A DNA stretch of 49,291 nt from the NCBI RefSeq assembly GCF_018138385.1, contig NZ_JAGSIE010000022.1, positions 1-49,291 of the forward strand, given 5' to 3'. The translations under genes and the position numbers were made by a program. The notes beneath the pieces are model-generated. The model made no database searches, was not told the origin of the DNA, and worked only from the letters and a program-made list of their open reading frames with translations. The DNA is from Allobacillus saliphilus. GTDB taxonomy: Bacteria; Bacillota; Bacilli; Bacillales; Alkalibacillaceae. Within the stretch, counting starts at the first letter, position 1. Every line of letters begins with the position of its first letter. Shown piece after piece: positions 1 through 8,426 of this stretch.

Positions 1-1340
1 CGATGGTCGGATTATATGCATCGTTTTGTATCGCCGTAATTATTGCATTTACAGGCGGTCGTCCAGGGATGATTTCAGCTGCAACAGGTGCGATGGCACT
101 GCTCATGGTTCCTTTGGTGAAAGAGTATGGACTTGATTACTTACTCGCCGCAACCATATTAACGGGTATCATCCAAATCTTATTTGGAATTTTCAAAGTA
201 GCAAAAGTGATGCAATTTGTTTCTAGAGCCGTCATGATCGGCTTTGTAAACTCACTGGCGATTTTGATTTTCATGGCTCAAGTGCCACACTTTATCGGGA
301 TAAATAACTTAACGTATGTATTTGTTGCGATTACGTTGTTGATTGTGTACTTGTTGCCAAGATTTATCAAATCCATTCCGGCTCCGTTAATTGCAATTGT
401 GCTCTTAACAGCCGTTGCACTTTATGCTAATTTTGACTTACGAACTGTCGGTGATTTAGGAGCGATTCAACAATCATTACCGTCCTTCTTCATTCCGAAT
501 GTTCCATTCACTTTTGAAACACTCATGATTATTTTTCCTTATTCTCTAGCATTAGCGATTGTTGGTTTACTAGAATCATTATTAACCGCTTCAATCGTTG
601 ATGATATGACGGATACGGACAGTAACAAAAACAAAGAAGCACGTGGGCAAGGAATTGCGAACGTTGCAACAGGATTCTTCGGTGGAATGGCTGGCTGTGC
701 GATGATTGGTCAGTCGGTCATTAACGTAAAATCAGGTGGTCGCGGCCGCTTATCAACGTTCGTCGCTGGTACATTCTTAATGTTTTTGATCCTCGTTTTA
801 GGTAATTTGGTTGTTCAAATTCCAATGCCTGTTTTAGTAGGGATTATGATTATGGTATCCATTGGAACATTTGATTGGACATCTTTTAAATATTTGAAAA
901 ATGCGCCAAAAGCAGATGCAGCCGTTATGGTCGTGACGATGGGAATTGTTGTAGCGACACATGATTTATCTAAAGGAGTCATTGCCGGCGTGCTGCTAAG
1001 TGCAGTATTTTTCGTCATCAAGATTTCCAAGATTCAAGTTCAAAAACAAATACTCGAACACTCAACGGTTTATCACGTTACAGGGCAACTGTTTTTCGCC
1101 TCTGTCGATAACTTTGTCGACGCAATCGATTTAACAGACCGTGAAAGCAAGATTAAGATTGATTTTTCCCAAGCACACGTATGGGACGATTCAGCTGTCG
1201 GAGCAATTGATAAAGTTGTGTTAAAACTAAGTGAGAACGACAACGACGTGACAATTACAGGCTTAAACAAATCAAGCCAAAAGATTGTTAATCAGCTAGC
1301 TGTTCAGCGCATGAATACGGAAGTAGTTCAGGAGGGGTAA
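1..1340 (+). CDS. SulP-family anion permease with C-terminal STAS domain (5' end outside window)
   Basis: This is a membrane transporter of the SulP (SLC26) family, which moves sulfate, bicarbonate or related anions. The window opens inside the gene. The first in-frame ATG is at 3, but the visible protein begins in the middle of the family's first transmembrane region (MVGLYASF... [13 protein letters not shown]), so roughly 40-50 residues are probably missing. About ten hydrophobic segments follow, then a soluble STAS domain in about the last 90 residues (from [14 protein letters not shown], with the DDSAVGAI motif). It is the short bacterial type, resembling B. subtilis YbaR. The stop overlaps the ribosome binding site of the next gene, so it is probably co-transcribed with the UspA gene. 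The substrate cannot be read from the sequence. Confidence 0.93.
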   Translation, partial: MVGLYASFCIAVIIAFTGGRPGMISAATGAMALLMVPLVKEYGLDYLLAATILTGIIQILFGIFKVAKVMQFVSRAVMIGFVNSLAILIFMAQVPHFIGINNLTYVFVAITLLIVYLLPRFIKSIPAPLIAIVLLTAVALYANFDLRTVGDLGAIQQSLPSFFIPNVPFTFETLMIIFPYSLALAIVGLLESLLTASIVDDMTDTDSNKNKEARGQGIANVATGFFGGMAGCAMIGQSVINVKSGGRGRLSTFVAGTFLMFLILVLGNLVVQIPMPVLVGIMIMVSIGTFDWTSFKYLKNAPKADAAVMVVTMGIVVATHDLSKGVIAGVLLSAVFFVIKISKIQVQKQILEHSTVYHVTGQLFFASVDNFVDAIDLTDRESKIKIDFSQAHVWDDSAVGAIDKVVLKLSENDNDVTITGLNKSSQKIVNQLAVQRMNTEVVQEG

Positions 1341-1342
1341 AG

Positions 1343-1762
1343 ATGTATCGACGAATTTTATTAGCGGTAGATGGTTCGAAGCACTCCGAGCGTGCAACCG
1401 AACAAGCAGTAGCAATCGCCTCTTTAATTGAGGATAGCTTGATTGAAGTTGTGCTGGTCGCGGACTTTTCTAAAGCCAAAAATGAAGTACTCCATTCACA
1501 AGGCAAAGAAGAACTTGAAGTATCACGACGAAAAAAGTTAATAGACATCGAAAAAATCATTCAAGAGAAAAACGTTAACTATGAAGTAAACATTCTTCAT
1601 GGCGAACCTGGTCCAACAATTGTTTCCTATGCCAATGACCAACAATTTGATTTGTTGGTGATCGGAAGCCGGGGATTGAATACACTTCAAGAAATGGTGC
1701 TAGGTAGCGTCAGCCATAAAGTCGTCAAACGAGCGAATTGCCCTGTGTTAGTCGTTAAGTAG
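1343..1762 (+). CDS. Universal stress protein (UspA family), ATP-binding type
   Basis: A 139-residue single-domain Usp protein, the normal length for the family. It has the N-terminal RILLAVDGS strand and, near residue 108, the nucleotide-binding pattern G-2x-G-9x-G-S (GSRGLNTLQEMVLGS), so it should bind ATP. It starts two bases after the SulP stop, with AGGAGGGG just upstream and inside the end of the SulP gene, which points to translational coupling. SulP plus UspA is a recurrent bacterial pairing. A role in tuning the transporter is plausible but only inferred. Confidence 0.93.
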   Translation: MYRRILLAVDGSKHSERATEQAVAIASLIEDSLIEVVLVADFSKAKNEVLHSQGKEELEVSRRKKLIDIEKIIQEKNVNYEVNILHGEPGPTIVSYANDQQFDLLVIGSRGLNTLQEMVLGSVSHKVVKRANCPVLVVK

Positions 1763-1860
1763 AATCGTGAAATTTTTATGTCAATTTACTGTTTTTTGTA
1801 TGGAAAATATTGAGTTCAGTCTATAATGAAGCTAACAAAATTGTGTAAGGAGTGAACTTC

Positions 1861-2379
1861 ATGCGATTGAAAGTTCTCTATATAACGTTATTGTCATTAT
1901 TTTTGTTGGCTTCATGTAATACATCCGATGACACTTCTACTGCTGACCAAGCGGATGTAAAAGAGATGGTCAATGAGTATAGTGCTGGTAATTTCGGTGA
2001 TGAACAAGCTTCTATTACATCCACCGAATTGATCATTCAAGAAAACAACGAAGAAAAACGATATGAATTACCGGAAGATGAGTTCTTCGTCTCGATTGCT
2101 CCATTCATCAATCAAACACATCCATGTGGTAACCACAGTCTGACAGGCTGCCAAGGTGAACTGGCAAATGAAGAATTTGAGATTACCATTACGGATGTTG
2201 ACGGCAATGTCGTATTTGATGAAAAGCGTAATTCTGGAAAGAACGGGTTCGTTGATTTATGGCTTCCAAGAGATCAAACGTATCAAGTTTTAGCCAAGCA
2301 TGATGGAAAAACGGTTGAATCTGAAATCTCTACTTTTGAAGATGACGGTACATGTATTACTACCATGCAATTGCAGTAA
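1861..2379 (+). CDS. cueP: CueP-family copper-binding lipoprotein
   Basis: A predicted 172-residue secreted lipoprotein. It has a hydrophobic signal sequence ending in a lipobox (LLASC, Cys19). The rest matches the CueP family of extracytoplasmic copper-binding proteins: FFVSIAPFINQTHPC, then HSLTGCQGEL, a GFVDLWLPR block and a C-terminal TCITTMQL. Three cysteines (89, 97 and 165) sit where CueP proteins carry their conserved cysteines. ATG 1861 is chosen because AAGGAG at 1847-1852 gives 8-nt spacing; a GTG at 1852 lies inside that site. A good -10 (TATAAT) is at 1822-1827 with a poor -35. In Salmonella CueP buffers periplasmic copper; here the protein would be anchored outside the membrane. 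Confidence 0.88.
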   Translation: MRLKVLYITLLSLFLLASCNTSDDTSTADQADVKEMVNEYSAGNFGDEQASITSTELIIQENNEEKRYELPEDEFFVSIAPFINQTHPCGNHSLTGCQGELANEEFEITITDVDGNVVFDEKRNSGKNGFVDLWLPRDQTYQVLAKHDGKTVESEISTFEDDGTCITTMQLQ

Positions 2380-2391
2380 ATTTTCATGATG

Positions 2392-2420
2392 TTTTCATTT
2401 ACCGAACTATCGGGTATAGT
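2392..2420 (+). promoter_or_regulatory. Candidate promoter of an antisense RNA to the small toxin gene
   Basis: TTTTCA at 2392-2397 and TATAGT at 2415-2420, separated by exactly 17 bp. It faces the 3' end of the toxin gene encoded on the opposite strand. No protein gene follows on this strand before the terminator at 2516-2560. Confidence 0.5.
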
Positions 2421-2432
2421 AAAATAGCTAGT

Positions 2433-2470
2433 CATAAAATAAAACCGTAGACGCGTTCCCACGTCTACGG
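2433..2470 (-). terminator. Rho-independent terminator of the small toxin mRNA
   Basis: A perfect 9-bp stem, CCGTAGACG (2445-2453) with CGTCTACGG (2462-2470), and an 8-nt loop. On the minus strand it is followed by TTTTATTTTATG. Confidence 0.8.
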
Positions 2471-2511
2471 TACAACAGTCGAACTCCATCAAGAGGAGAC
2501 GGCGCTATAGG

Positions 2512-2640
2512 TTACAAAATAACCCCTTTGCCGGTCAAAGCATATGAGGGGTTATTTTTGTGGTCGGACATTATAAACGCGATTAACATCCCGAAGGAAA
2601 TCATAAGCGTTAATGCACTTGCAATGTCTATAGGCGTCAC
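2512..2640 (-). CDS. Small putative holin-like toxin peptide, 42 aa (type I toxin-antitoxin)
   Basis: A 42-residue peptide with one hydrophobic segment (ALTLMISFGMLIAFIM) followed by a charged, polar tail (SDHKNN...). This is the pattern of the putative holin-like toxin family, whose members share an EALTLMI.F-type core. Start: GTG at 2640, next to GAGGAAGG and GGGAGG on its 5' side. An unusual downstream start (ATT at 2625) cannot be excluded because the best Shine-Dalgarno sequence overlaps the GTG. The gene has its own extended -10 promoter and terminator, and an opposing transcript covers its 3' half. Such peptides insert into the membrane when the antisense RNA is lost. Function is inferred from family resemblance and layout. 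Confidence 0.72.
   Translation of the reverse strand: MTPIDIASALTLMISFGMLIAFIMSDHKNNPSYALTGKGVIL
2516..2560 (+). terminator. Bidirectional-looking hairpin inside the toxin gene; terminator for the antisense RNA
   Basis: AAAATAACCCC (2516-2526) pairs with GGGGTTATTTT (2548-2558). The plus strand continues into T's. It lies within the last codons of the toxin frame, so it shapes the toxin mRNA and also ends the antisense transcript. Confidence 0.7.
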
Positions 2641-2713
2641 CTCCCTTCCTCGGAAAAATCCAAAGAAGGTCATTCTGTAACGCCACCCCTCATATCGTTC
2701 GTCGATCTGTTGT

Positions 2714-2745
2714 TGCTAACAGTATAACAGAATGCGAACTATTGT
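2714..2745 (-). promoter_or_regulatory. Extended -10 promoter of the toxin gene
   Basis: On the minus strand TGTTATACT gives a TGn extension plus TATACT (2721-2726). The -35 region is weak. It lies about 80 bp upstream of the toxin start, giving a leader of about 75 nt. Confidence 0.55.
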
Positions 2746-2759
2746 TCTATTATATTTTC

Positions 2760-3212
2760 TTATTTTTTCGTCCATTGACTATGAACTTCAACACCTGCAT
2801 CCACCAACAAATTGTGTAATGGGCATCTTTTTTCTACGGTTTCTTTCAACAACGCCAAAGCTTCTTCGGATTCTTCCGTCTCCACTTCTACTTGAATCGT
2901 AACCGTTTGAAAATACGTTTGTATACCCTCTACTCCTTTAAAACCTCTTGGATCCAAGCTGCCATTCGTATCAAAATCCAGTCCCGTGTAAGTAAAGTTC
3001 AAGTCTTTTGCAGCGTATGAAGCCATAATGGAAGTACATGCTGAATAAGCACCTAGGAAATACTCCAACGGATTTGGACCTGCGTTCGTTCCACCTAAAC
3101 GTTCTGGCTCATCTACGAAAAATGGTGCCAAATCTCTTACATTAACCTTGTTTTTTAACCCTTCTTCCATTTTTCCATTTACACTTAATGTTGCTAACTG
3201 AGGTTTTGTCAT
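2760..3212 (-). CDS. OsmC/Ohr-family thiol peroxidase-like protein
   Basis: A 150-residue OsmC-family protein. The two redox cysteines of the family are present: Cys59 in the helix AYSACTSIM and Cys130 in KRCPLHNLL. The GGTNAGPNPLEYFLGAY stretch is the usual lead-in to the first cysteine. Members reduce organic hydroperoxides in the cytoplasm; whether this one is Ohr-like or a YhfA-like relative is not clear. AAGGAG lies 8-9 nt before the ATG. It sits about 60 bp downstream of the lactate-oxidase-like gene on the same strand. That enzyme would make hydrogen peroxide if it is a true oxidase, so a protective partnership is conceivable but speculative. Confidence 0.9.
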   Translation of the reverse strand: MTKPQLATLSVNGKMEEGLKNKVNVRDLAPFFVDEPERLGGTNAGPNPLEYFLGAYSACTSIMASYAAKDLNFTYTGLDFDTNGSLDPRGFKGVEGIQTYFQTVTIQVEVETEESEEALALLKETVEKRCPLHNLLVDAGVEVHSQWTKK

Positions 3213-3273
3213 TTTATAATCTCCTTTGTTTATCTTAATTGATCATTGAAAACAAATCTTACCGCAGACAAAC

Positions 3274-4410
3274 TTAATCGCAAATAATTTTTAACTGTTG
3301 TAATTGCTTCATATTTTTCACTCCAGATAACATCATAGAACTACTGAAGTCTTGAAGAAAATTAGCTAAAAACTGACTAACACCCTTTTCACCATTGATG
3401 GCTAAACTATATACATAAGGTCGACCAATCAACACAGCATCTGCACCGAGCGCTAACGCTTTCAGTGCGTCACTTCCTCTTCGAATACCACTATCGAATA
3501 ACACAGGAATCTTTCCATTTACGACTTTCGCAATTTCAGATAAGGCATCGATACTTGAAATCACACCATCCAACTGTCGACCGCCATGATTGGAAACAAT
3601 CAATCCATCGACACCAAGATTCACCGCCCGCTGTGCGTCTTCCGGATGTAAAACACCTTTCAAAAGAATTGGTAAGCTCGTTTTTTCCTTCAACTTACTA
3701 ATATGTGACCAGTTCAAAGCTGGATAGTTAATATTTTTAATGATTCCATCGACGATCGCGCTGTTATTTACCTCTTCAACCGTAGATAGAAAAACATCGT
3801 CAGATTCAAAATTTCCTTGACCATAACCATCGGCCAACGGTGAATACCCGTAAGACAGATCTTTTTCTCGAAATCCTAGCGTAACGGTATCAATTGTCAC
3901 GACAATCGCTTCGTAACCTGCCTTTTCTGCTCGTTTCACAAAACTAAAAGAAATATCTTCAAGCGACGTCCAATACAATTGAAACCATTTTGGTGCACCA
4001 CTTGATTGCCCCACCTCTTCAATTGAAAAACTAGAGACGGTACTTTGGATAAATGGGATATTATATTTTGAAGCCGCACGTGTCACAGCAAGATCCCCTT
4101 GGTCATCAGCTAGCTTAAGAACCCCAACCGGGGCTAAAATGAATGGTGTGGGATAGTTTCTTTCGAATAACGATATGCTCGTATCTACCTCTGAAACGTC
4201 ATTCAATAACTTAGGAACAATAGAATACTTTTGGAATGCATCTTTATTTTTTCTTGCAGTTTCTTCTGCACCGGCACCAGATGATATATAACTAAACGCT
4301 TGTGGAGAAAGTATGTCTCTGGCTGCTTTCTCGATTTCCTCATAGCCAACCGGTAATAGACTCTCTTCAATCGATTGAACGATGTAATCATTGCTTTTGT
4401 ATGTAGAAAT
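3274..4410 (-). CDS. FMN-dependent alpha-hydroxy acid dehydrogenase/oxidase (lactate oxidase type), non-canonical AUU start
   Basis: A flavin TIM-barrel enzyme that oxidises (S)-2-hydroxy acids such as lactate. The FMN/substrate signature SNHGGRQLDG with its catalytic His-Arg, the phosphate-binding GIRRG and LGADAVLIGRPY, and the LLKGVLHPEDA lysine are all present. The first in-frame ATG, GTG or TTG is at 4206, which would remove about 68 conserved residues. The frame stays open upstream and encodes a typical N-terminus (QSIEESLLPVGYEEIEKAA, FSYISSGAGAEETARKNKDA). A Shine-Dalgarno-like GGGGGTGA sits 6 nt before an ATT at 4408-4410, so I start there (378 aa, normal length); the adjacent ATC is the alternative. 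No frameshift is needed. A sequencing error at the start codon is possible. Confidence 0.85.
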   Translation of the reverse strand: MSTYKSNDYIVQSIEESLLPVGYEEIEKAARDILSPQAFSYISSGAGAEETARKNKDAFQKYSIVPKLLNDVSEVDTSISLFERNYPTPFILAPVGVLKLADDQGDLAVTRAASKYNIPFIQSTVSSFSIEEVGQSSGAPKWFQLYWTSLEDISFSFVKRAEKAGYEAIVVTIDTVTLGFREKDLSYGYSPLADGYGQGNFESDDVFLSTVEEVNNSAIVDGIIKNINYPALNWSHISKLKEKTSLPILLKGVLHPEDAQRAVNLGVDGLIVSNHGGRQLDGVISSIDALSEIAKVVNGKIPVLFDSGIRRGSDALKALALGADAVLIGRPYVYSLAINGEKGVSQFLANFLQDFSSSMMLSGVKNMKQLQQLKIICD

Positions 4411-4535
4411 GATTGCTCACCCCCGTTAACGTAATAACCTTCATTGCTACTAGTTTATCACTCAAGGTATAACAACGCCTAGTGAATAATAGGAATCCCT
4501 TCGGACTAAGCAATGTTCAAGCTAATTTCACATAG

Positions 4536-4560
4536 TGGAAAATATTTTTATGATATAATA
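4536..4560 (+). promoter_or_regulatory. Extended -10 promoter upstream of heme O synthase
   Basis: TGATATAAT at 4551-4559 provides a TGn extension plus a perfect TATAAT. No good -35 is visible. It is about 40 bp before the start codon. Confidence 0.45.
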
Positions 4561-4600
4561 AATTTAGAAAAAGATTTGTGTAAATGATTGGGAGATTTGT

Positions 4601-5509
4601 ATGAAAAACGTAACGATTCAAAGTAGCAGGGACTCATCTTCATTGGTCAGTCTGCTCATCGATATAAAAAATTTATTAAAAGGAAAAGTGTTAATCGCGA
4701 ATGTTTTTCCAGTATTTACAGCTTTCTGGTTAGCGCTTTATTTCCAAGGCGAGCAATTCAGCGGTCATATCGGATTATTCTTTTTAACGTTGATTGGTAG
4801 TACACTCGTCATATCCGGGGCGTTAATGCTAAATAACTGGTTTGAGGTAGATCTTGATCAAAATATGGATCGTACACAAGAACGGCCAACGGTCTCAGGG
4901 AACTTCTCTTTAAGAGCTGTTTTATTAGCTGGGATTGTTACAACGATTGTTGGATTGGCTATCATGTTTTTCACTACGAATGAAGCCTTGCTCTATTCCT
5001 TTTTAGGCTGGTTCGTTTATGTGGTACTCTACACCTTTTGGTCAAAACGAAAGTATGCCTGGAATACACTGATCGGAAGCGTTTCTGGAGCCTTCACCCC
5101 ATTGATCGGATGGGCTGCCATCGCACCTGCGAATCACGTTGTTCCAATTACATTGTTCGTGATTTTACTCATTTGGCAAGTTCCACATACGTTAGCCATC
5201 ACAATTAGACGATTGGAAGATTACACGCGAGCAGGTGTACCGATGTTACCGGTTGTCCGCGGTGTACAAGTCGCGATGATGCACCATTTGATTTACGTCA
5301 TTGCCTTACTCCCTCTACCGTTCTTATTGATTAAACCGTTAGGCTGGATTTTCTTTGTGATCGCCATCCTTCTAACAATTAGTTGGATGATTCATGCGGT
5401 GAAAGGGTTCCAAGCAAAAGATCAAAAGAAATGGGCGCAAACGAGTTTACGCTTTTCATTGATTTATCTAATTTTGCTATTCCTTTTGATGGTTATCCTA
5501 ACCATTTAA
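4601..5509 (+). CDS. ctaB: Protoheme IX farnesyltransferase (heme O synthase)
   Basis: A 302-residue polytopic membrane protein of the UbiA prenyltransferase superfamily. It adds a farnesyl group to heme B to make heme O, used by terminal oxidases. The prenyl diphosphate/Mg-binding motif NNWFEVDLDQNMDRTQERP is complete, and the second conserved region (LIWQVPHTLAITIRRLEDYTRAGVPMLP) is intact. About eight to nine membrane segments are visible. The gene stands alone, not beside ctaA or cytochrome aa3 genes, so it could be the second paralogue (CtaO in B. subtilis) rather than the cta-operon copy. It ends in a strong terminator. Confidence 0.94.
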   Translation: MKNVTIQSSRDSSSLVSLLIDIKNLLKGKVLIANVFPVFTAFWLALYFQGEQFSGHIGLFFLTLIGSTLVISGALMLNNWFEVDLDQNMDRTQERPTVSGNFSLRAVLLAGIVTTIVGLAIMFFTTNEALLYSFLGWFVYVVLYTFWSKRKYAWNTLIGSVSGAFTPLIGWAAIAPANHVVPITLFVILLIWQVPHTLAITIRRLEDYTRAGVPMLPVVRGVQVAMMHHLIYVIALLPLPFLLIKPLGWIFFVIAILLTISWMIHAVKGFQAKDQKKWAQTSLRFSLIYLILLFLLMVILTI

Positions 5510-5518
5510 CTGTTTCAT

Positions 5519-5557
5519 CAAAAAATGACCTCGTTTTCAATTCGAGGTCATTTTTAT
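5519..5557. terminator. Terminator between convergent ctaB and DUF2200 gene
   Basis: AAAAATGACCTCG (5521-5533) pairs with CGAGGTCATTTTT (5543-5555) around a 9-nt loop. T-runs on both strands suggest it serves both genes. Confidence 0.88.
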
Positions 5558-5572
5558 TTGAAATTTAGTCAT

Positions 5573-5926
5573 CTATTCTGTTCGGAGTATTTTTTCCATC
5601 GCTTTTCCCTTTGCCAACTCGTCAATGAGTTTATCCAAATAACGGATTTCCTGCATTGTCTGCTCTTCAATATCTTCTACTCGAACGCCACAGATGACCC
5701 CTTTAATTAGCTTTCTTGAGGAATTTAATTGTGGAGCTTCCGCAAAAAACGTTTCAAAATCTACCTTGTTTTCTAATTGTTGATCAAGCTCTGCTTGTGA
5801 ATACCCGGTTAACCAGCGGATAATTTCATCGACTTCTTTTTTCGTACGATCCTTCTTTTCCGCCTTCGTGACATAATGCGGATAGACACTTGCGAAGCTC
5901 ATTGTATATATTTTATGTTTATCCAT
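5573..5926 (-). CDS. DUF2200 family protein
   Basis: A 117-residue cytoplasmic protein of the DUF2200 family, recognised by [33 protein letters not shown] and [14 protein letters not shown] followed by [11 protein letters not shown]. Function unknown. The frame extends further upstream, but the start at 5926 is preferred because AAGGAGAGG lies just before it and the family begins at this point. The upstream part of the frame overlaps the end of the methyltransferase gene and is not conserved-looking. It follows that gene on the same strand by about 50 bp. Confidence 0.88.
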   Translation of the reverse strand: MDKHKIYTMSFASVYPHYVTKAEKKDRTKKEVDEIIRWLTGYSQAELDQQLENKVDFETFFAEAPQLNSSRKLIKGVICGVRVEDIEEQTMQEIRYLDKLIDELAKGKAMEKILRTE

Positions 5927-5975
5927 TATAAAAATCCTCTCCTTGGTCAATTCAAATAGATTATATAACTTTCTT

Positions 5976-7442
5976 TCACTTTTTTCTCTCCAACAACGCC
6001 ACACACTCCACGTGATTCGTCTGTGGAAACATGTCAACTGGTTGTATTTCCTTGACCTGATACCCATTTTTCACTAAATACTTCATATCCCGTGCTTGTG
6101 TTTCTGGATTACAAGATACATATACAACGCGCTTTGGTTGTAGCTTAATCACACTTGATAAAAATGCTTCATCGCTTCCACTTCTCGGAGGATCCAAAAT
6201 AACAACATCTGCTTGTTCGCCGCGGGTTGCCATTTGAACCATGAATTTACCTGCGTCACCTTGATAAAATCTGGCATTCTTCACCCCGTTGCGTTTCGAG
6301 TTTTGAATGGCATCACGAACCGCACCTTTATTCAGTTCCACACCAATGACTTTGCCTGCTTTTTCGCTTGCAACCAATCCAATTGTACCGATCCCACAAT
6401 AAGCATCGATGACCGTTTCTTTTCTAGTAAGATTAGCCATTTCAATGGCTTTTGCATATAGTTTTTCCGTTTGAACAGGATTGATTTGATAGAATGATGT
6501 CGCTGAAATTTCGAATTGCAAACCACAAAGTGTGTCTTTGATTGTGCCTTTGCCGAAAAGAACTTTTTCTTGATCGCCAAGGATCATGCTGTCCGATCTA
6601 GTATTTACGTTCAATAAGATTGTCGAAATCTCTGGGTGTGCTTCTCTTAGCGCTTTCACAAAATTTTTCTGGCCCTTAAATATTGGGGAAGCTGCAACGA
6701 TGACAACCATGATTTCACCACTATTTTTACCAACTCTCACAAGCACGTGGCGCAAAAATCCTCGGTCTGAATCTTCGTCATATGGCTGCATTTTAAAGGA
6801 TTTCATCATTCCTTTAATCGTTTGGATAATCTCATCGGCTTTCGGGTCATGAATAATTGAGCGCTCCATCGGTATGATGCGATGGGAATTCGGCGCATAT
6901 AAACCTGTGACGACTTCCTTCTTTTTATTCAAGCCAAATGTCATCGTGTTTTTATTACGATAATCATAAGGATGCTCCATCGTAATAATTGGTTTTGGCT
7001 TACCGAACGGCTTCATTAAATCTTCCACGACATTCTGCTTGAAGCGAGCCTGGGCCTTGTCTGTCATGTGGTGAATTTGACATCCTGCACTCTGCGCATA
7101 ATAGGAAGTTGGTGAACCCACGCGGTCTTTCGATGGCGTAATAATTCGCTTGAGTTCCGTCTTTGGAAATCGTCCCTTTTGTGAAATGAGTACTTCTGCT
7201 TTCTCACCTGGCAAGAAGTTTTCTACAGTAAGAGACTTCCCTTCCCACTCAAAAATCCCCTGCCCCTCATGTGTTAAGCCTGTGCAAGTGACTTCTACAA
7301 TCGTTTTTTTCTTTGATTTGGGCTGGTTCTTATGCTGAGGTTTTGAGTTATTTGGTTTTTGATGTGTCTTTTGATTGACTGGCTTTTTTGTCGAGCTCCA
7401 TTTATTTTTCTTTCCTTTATTTCTATTGTTCTTTTGTTTCAT
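5976..7442 (-). CDS. TrmA/RlmD-type RNA (uracil-C5)-methyltransferase paralogue lacking the Fe-S cysteines
   Basis: A 488-residue SAM-dependent enzyme of the RumA/TrmA family, which methylates uridine C5 in rRNA or tRNA. In order: a basic, low-complexity tail (about residues 1-47, rich in K, N and Q), a TRAM domain, and the catalytic domain with the SAM motif [11 protein letters not shown], then DPPRSG and the nucleophile [10 protein letters not shown]. The family's [4Fe-4S] cysteines are mostly gone: the region reads [13 protein letters not shown] with a single Cys, and the fourth position (RSIIHDP) has none. The neighbouring paralogue at 8534 keeps them. The target base is unknown. The start has only a weak ribosome binding site. 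Confidence 0.9.
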   Translation of the reverse strand: MKQKNNRNKGKKNKWSSTKKPVNQKTHQKPNNSKPQHKNQPKSKKKTIVEVTCTGLTHEGQGIFEWEGKSLTVENFLPGEKAEVLISQKGRFPKTELKRIITPSKDRVGSPTSYYAQSAGCQIHHMTDKAQARFKQNVVEDLMKPFGKPKPIITMEHPYDYRNKNTMTFGLNKKKEVVTGLYAPNSHRIIPMERSIIHDPKADEIIQTIKGMMKSFKMQPYDEDSDRGFLRHVLVRVGKNSGEIMVVIVAASPIFKGQKNFVKALREAHPEISTILLNVNTRSDSMILGDQEKVLFGKGTIKDTLCGLQFEISATSFYQINPVQTEKLYAKAIEMANLTRKETVIDAYCGIGTIGLVASEKAGKVIGVELNKGAVRDAIQNSKRNGVKNARFYQGDAGKFMVQMATRGEQADVVILDPPRSGSDEAFLSSVIKLQPKRVVYVSCNPETQARDMKYLVKNGYQVKEIQPVDMFPQTNHVECVALLERKK

Positions 7443-7743
7443 GTAAATTCACGACCTAACTTTCATCTTTATATAATATAATTCGGTAGTTTTCTTCTTA
7501 AAAATATTGGAATCGATAAGTACCAAACATTATAACATTTCCCCATGTAATTAACAGGATGAAGCTGTTTCAGATAAACCATGCTGTATTTCTCATGAAT
7601 GTCATCATTCACCTAATCGACTACTAATCATCGTTTTTATAAGTTTTTAAACCGAAAGTCCAAACGCAACCATGAAGAAATTCATACAGTATATAAAGGA
7701 CCTTTGCGATAGGTTCTTCTAATTCTTAAAGGAGTTGATACAA
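7443..7743. other. Intergenic region with divergent signals
   Basis: An AT-rich gap between two divergent genes. It holds the candidate sporulation promoter at about 7663-7691 for the plus strand and several A/T boxes (for example TATAAT-like stretches near 7475-7540) that could drive the methyltransferase gene. No other gene or conserved RNA is visible. Confidence 0.5.
7663..7691 (+). promoter_or_regulatory. Candidate mother-cell (SigE/SigK) promoter for the YjcZ peptide
   Basis: CATACAGTA at 7683-7691 fits the SigE -10 (CATACANT) and the SigK -10 (CATANNNTA). An AAC at 7663-7665, 17 bp upstream, can serve as a SigK -35. It lies about 50 bp before the gene. No SigA-type promoter is obvious. 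Confidence 0.42.
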
Positions 7744-7848
7744 ATGTCTTGTAGCTACGGTGGAGGATTTACTTTAATTGTCGTTTTGTTCATATTGTTG
7801 ATTATTGTTGGCGCAAGTGTGTTTAGCTGTGGAGGGTATGGATACTAA
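7744..7848 (+). CDS. YjcZ family sporulation peptide, 34 aa
   Basis: A very small protein: MSCSYGGGF, then a single hydrophobic helix (TLIVVLFILLIIVGASVF), then SCGGYGY. This Gly/Tyr-flanked transmembrane design is that of the YjcZ/SscA family of spore-associated peptides. AAAGGAG lies 8-9 nt upstream of the ATG, and a SigE/SigK-like -10 lies farther up. It is too short for ordinary gene calling. It precedes the phospholipase-like gene on the same strand by about 240 bp, separated by a weak hairpin. Confidence 0.85.
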   Translation: MSCSYGGGFTLIVVLFILLIIVGASVFSCGGYGY

Positions 7849-7938
7849 CTCATTTTACTTACCTCTCAATCTTAAAAGATACAAACTTCACTATGCCCAA
7901 TCTACGGATATGGTGGACATTTATTTAAAGATATGGAT

Positions 7939-7975
7939 GAGGAGGCCTGATTGTAAAAGGTCTTCTCTTATTCGT
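7939..7975 (+). terminator. Weak terminator after the YjcZ peptide
   Basis: GAGGAGGCCT (7939-7948) pairs with AGGTCTTCTC (7958-7967) with two G-U pairs, followed by TTATTCGTC. The T-run is poor. Confidence 0.45.
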
Positions 7976-8086
7976 CTTACATAAAAAGATAATTTTTATA
8001 GGTATCTAAACATACACAACGACACTTTCTTGCATATATTGTCATATAAAAGGTGAGGTCATGGCGAGAGGAGATGAAATATAATC

Positions 8087-8374
8087 ATGAATCGCTATAG
8101 GAGAGGATTATCTCCACGGTTTTGTATATTTCCGGGATACAATTGGTGCGGACCAGGATGTCATGGGCCAGAACCTCCAATTAATGCTGTAGATGCTGCC
8201 TGCAAAGCTCATGATGAATGTTACGACAAATATGGTCCATCATGTGGTTGTGATCGTGAGTTTCTTTATCGGTTAAGTCATTTAATGAATCCGCACACTG
8301 AGGAAGGGCGCCGTGCGAGATTAATGTATAACTATATGAAGATGCAAACATTTTTTACTTGTGGGTTTTATTAA
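8087..8374 (+). CDS. Phospholipase A2-like protein (parvovirus VP1/sPLA2-like fold)
   Basis: A 95-residue, cysteine-rich protein (9 Cys) with both hallmarks of secreted-type phospholipase A2: a Ca-binding loop YNWCGPG (residues 18-24) and the catalytic helix AACKAHDECYDKYG with His42-Asp43, then CGCDREF with an Asp at the place of the second catalytic Asp. It resembles the PLA2-like domain known from parvovirus capsids and some Bacillus proteins. No signal peptide is visible, so export or spore location is open. The ATG is preceded by GAGGAG with a longish 14-nt spacing; a stop lies just upstream in frame. The neighbouring YjcZ gene hints at sporulation. Enzymatic activity is an inference. 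Confidence 0.85.
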   Translation: MNRYRRGLSPRFCIFPGYNWCGPGCHGPEPPINAVDAACKAHDECYDKYGPSCGCDREFLYRLSHLMNPHTEEGRRARLMYNYMKMQTFFTCGFY

Positions 8375-8426
8375 AATGAGTAGAAACAAGGCACTGAGCA
8401 TACCATGTGTTAGATACGCTTAAGTC

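Larger units (their letters stand above)
2427..2560 (+). ncRNA. Candidate antisense RNA antitoxin (type I system)
   Basis: The predicted transcript runs from the promoter at 2392-2420 to a strong hairpin plus T-run ending near 2560, about 130 nt. It would be complementary to the last third of the toxin reading frame and to the toxin 3' UTR. This is the geometry of B. subtilis TxpA/RatA and BsrG/SR4. It is inferred from promoter, terminator and position only. Confidence 0.5.

Noticed and set aside
4203-4391. Separate 62-codon gene upstream of the flavoenzyme
   Set aside because: It is out of frame with, and covers, the conserved N-terminus of the flavoenzyme, and its translation has no family features.
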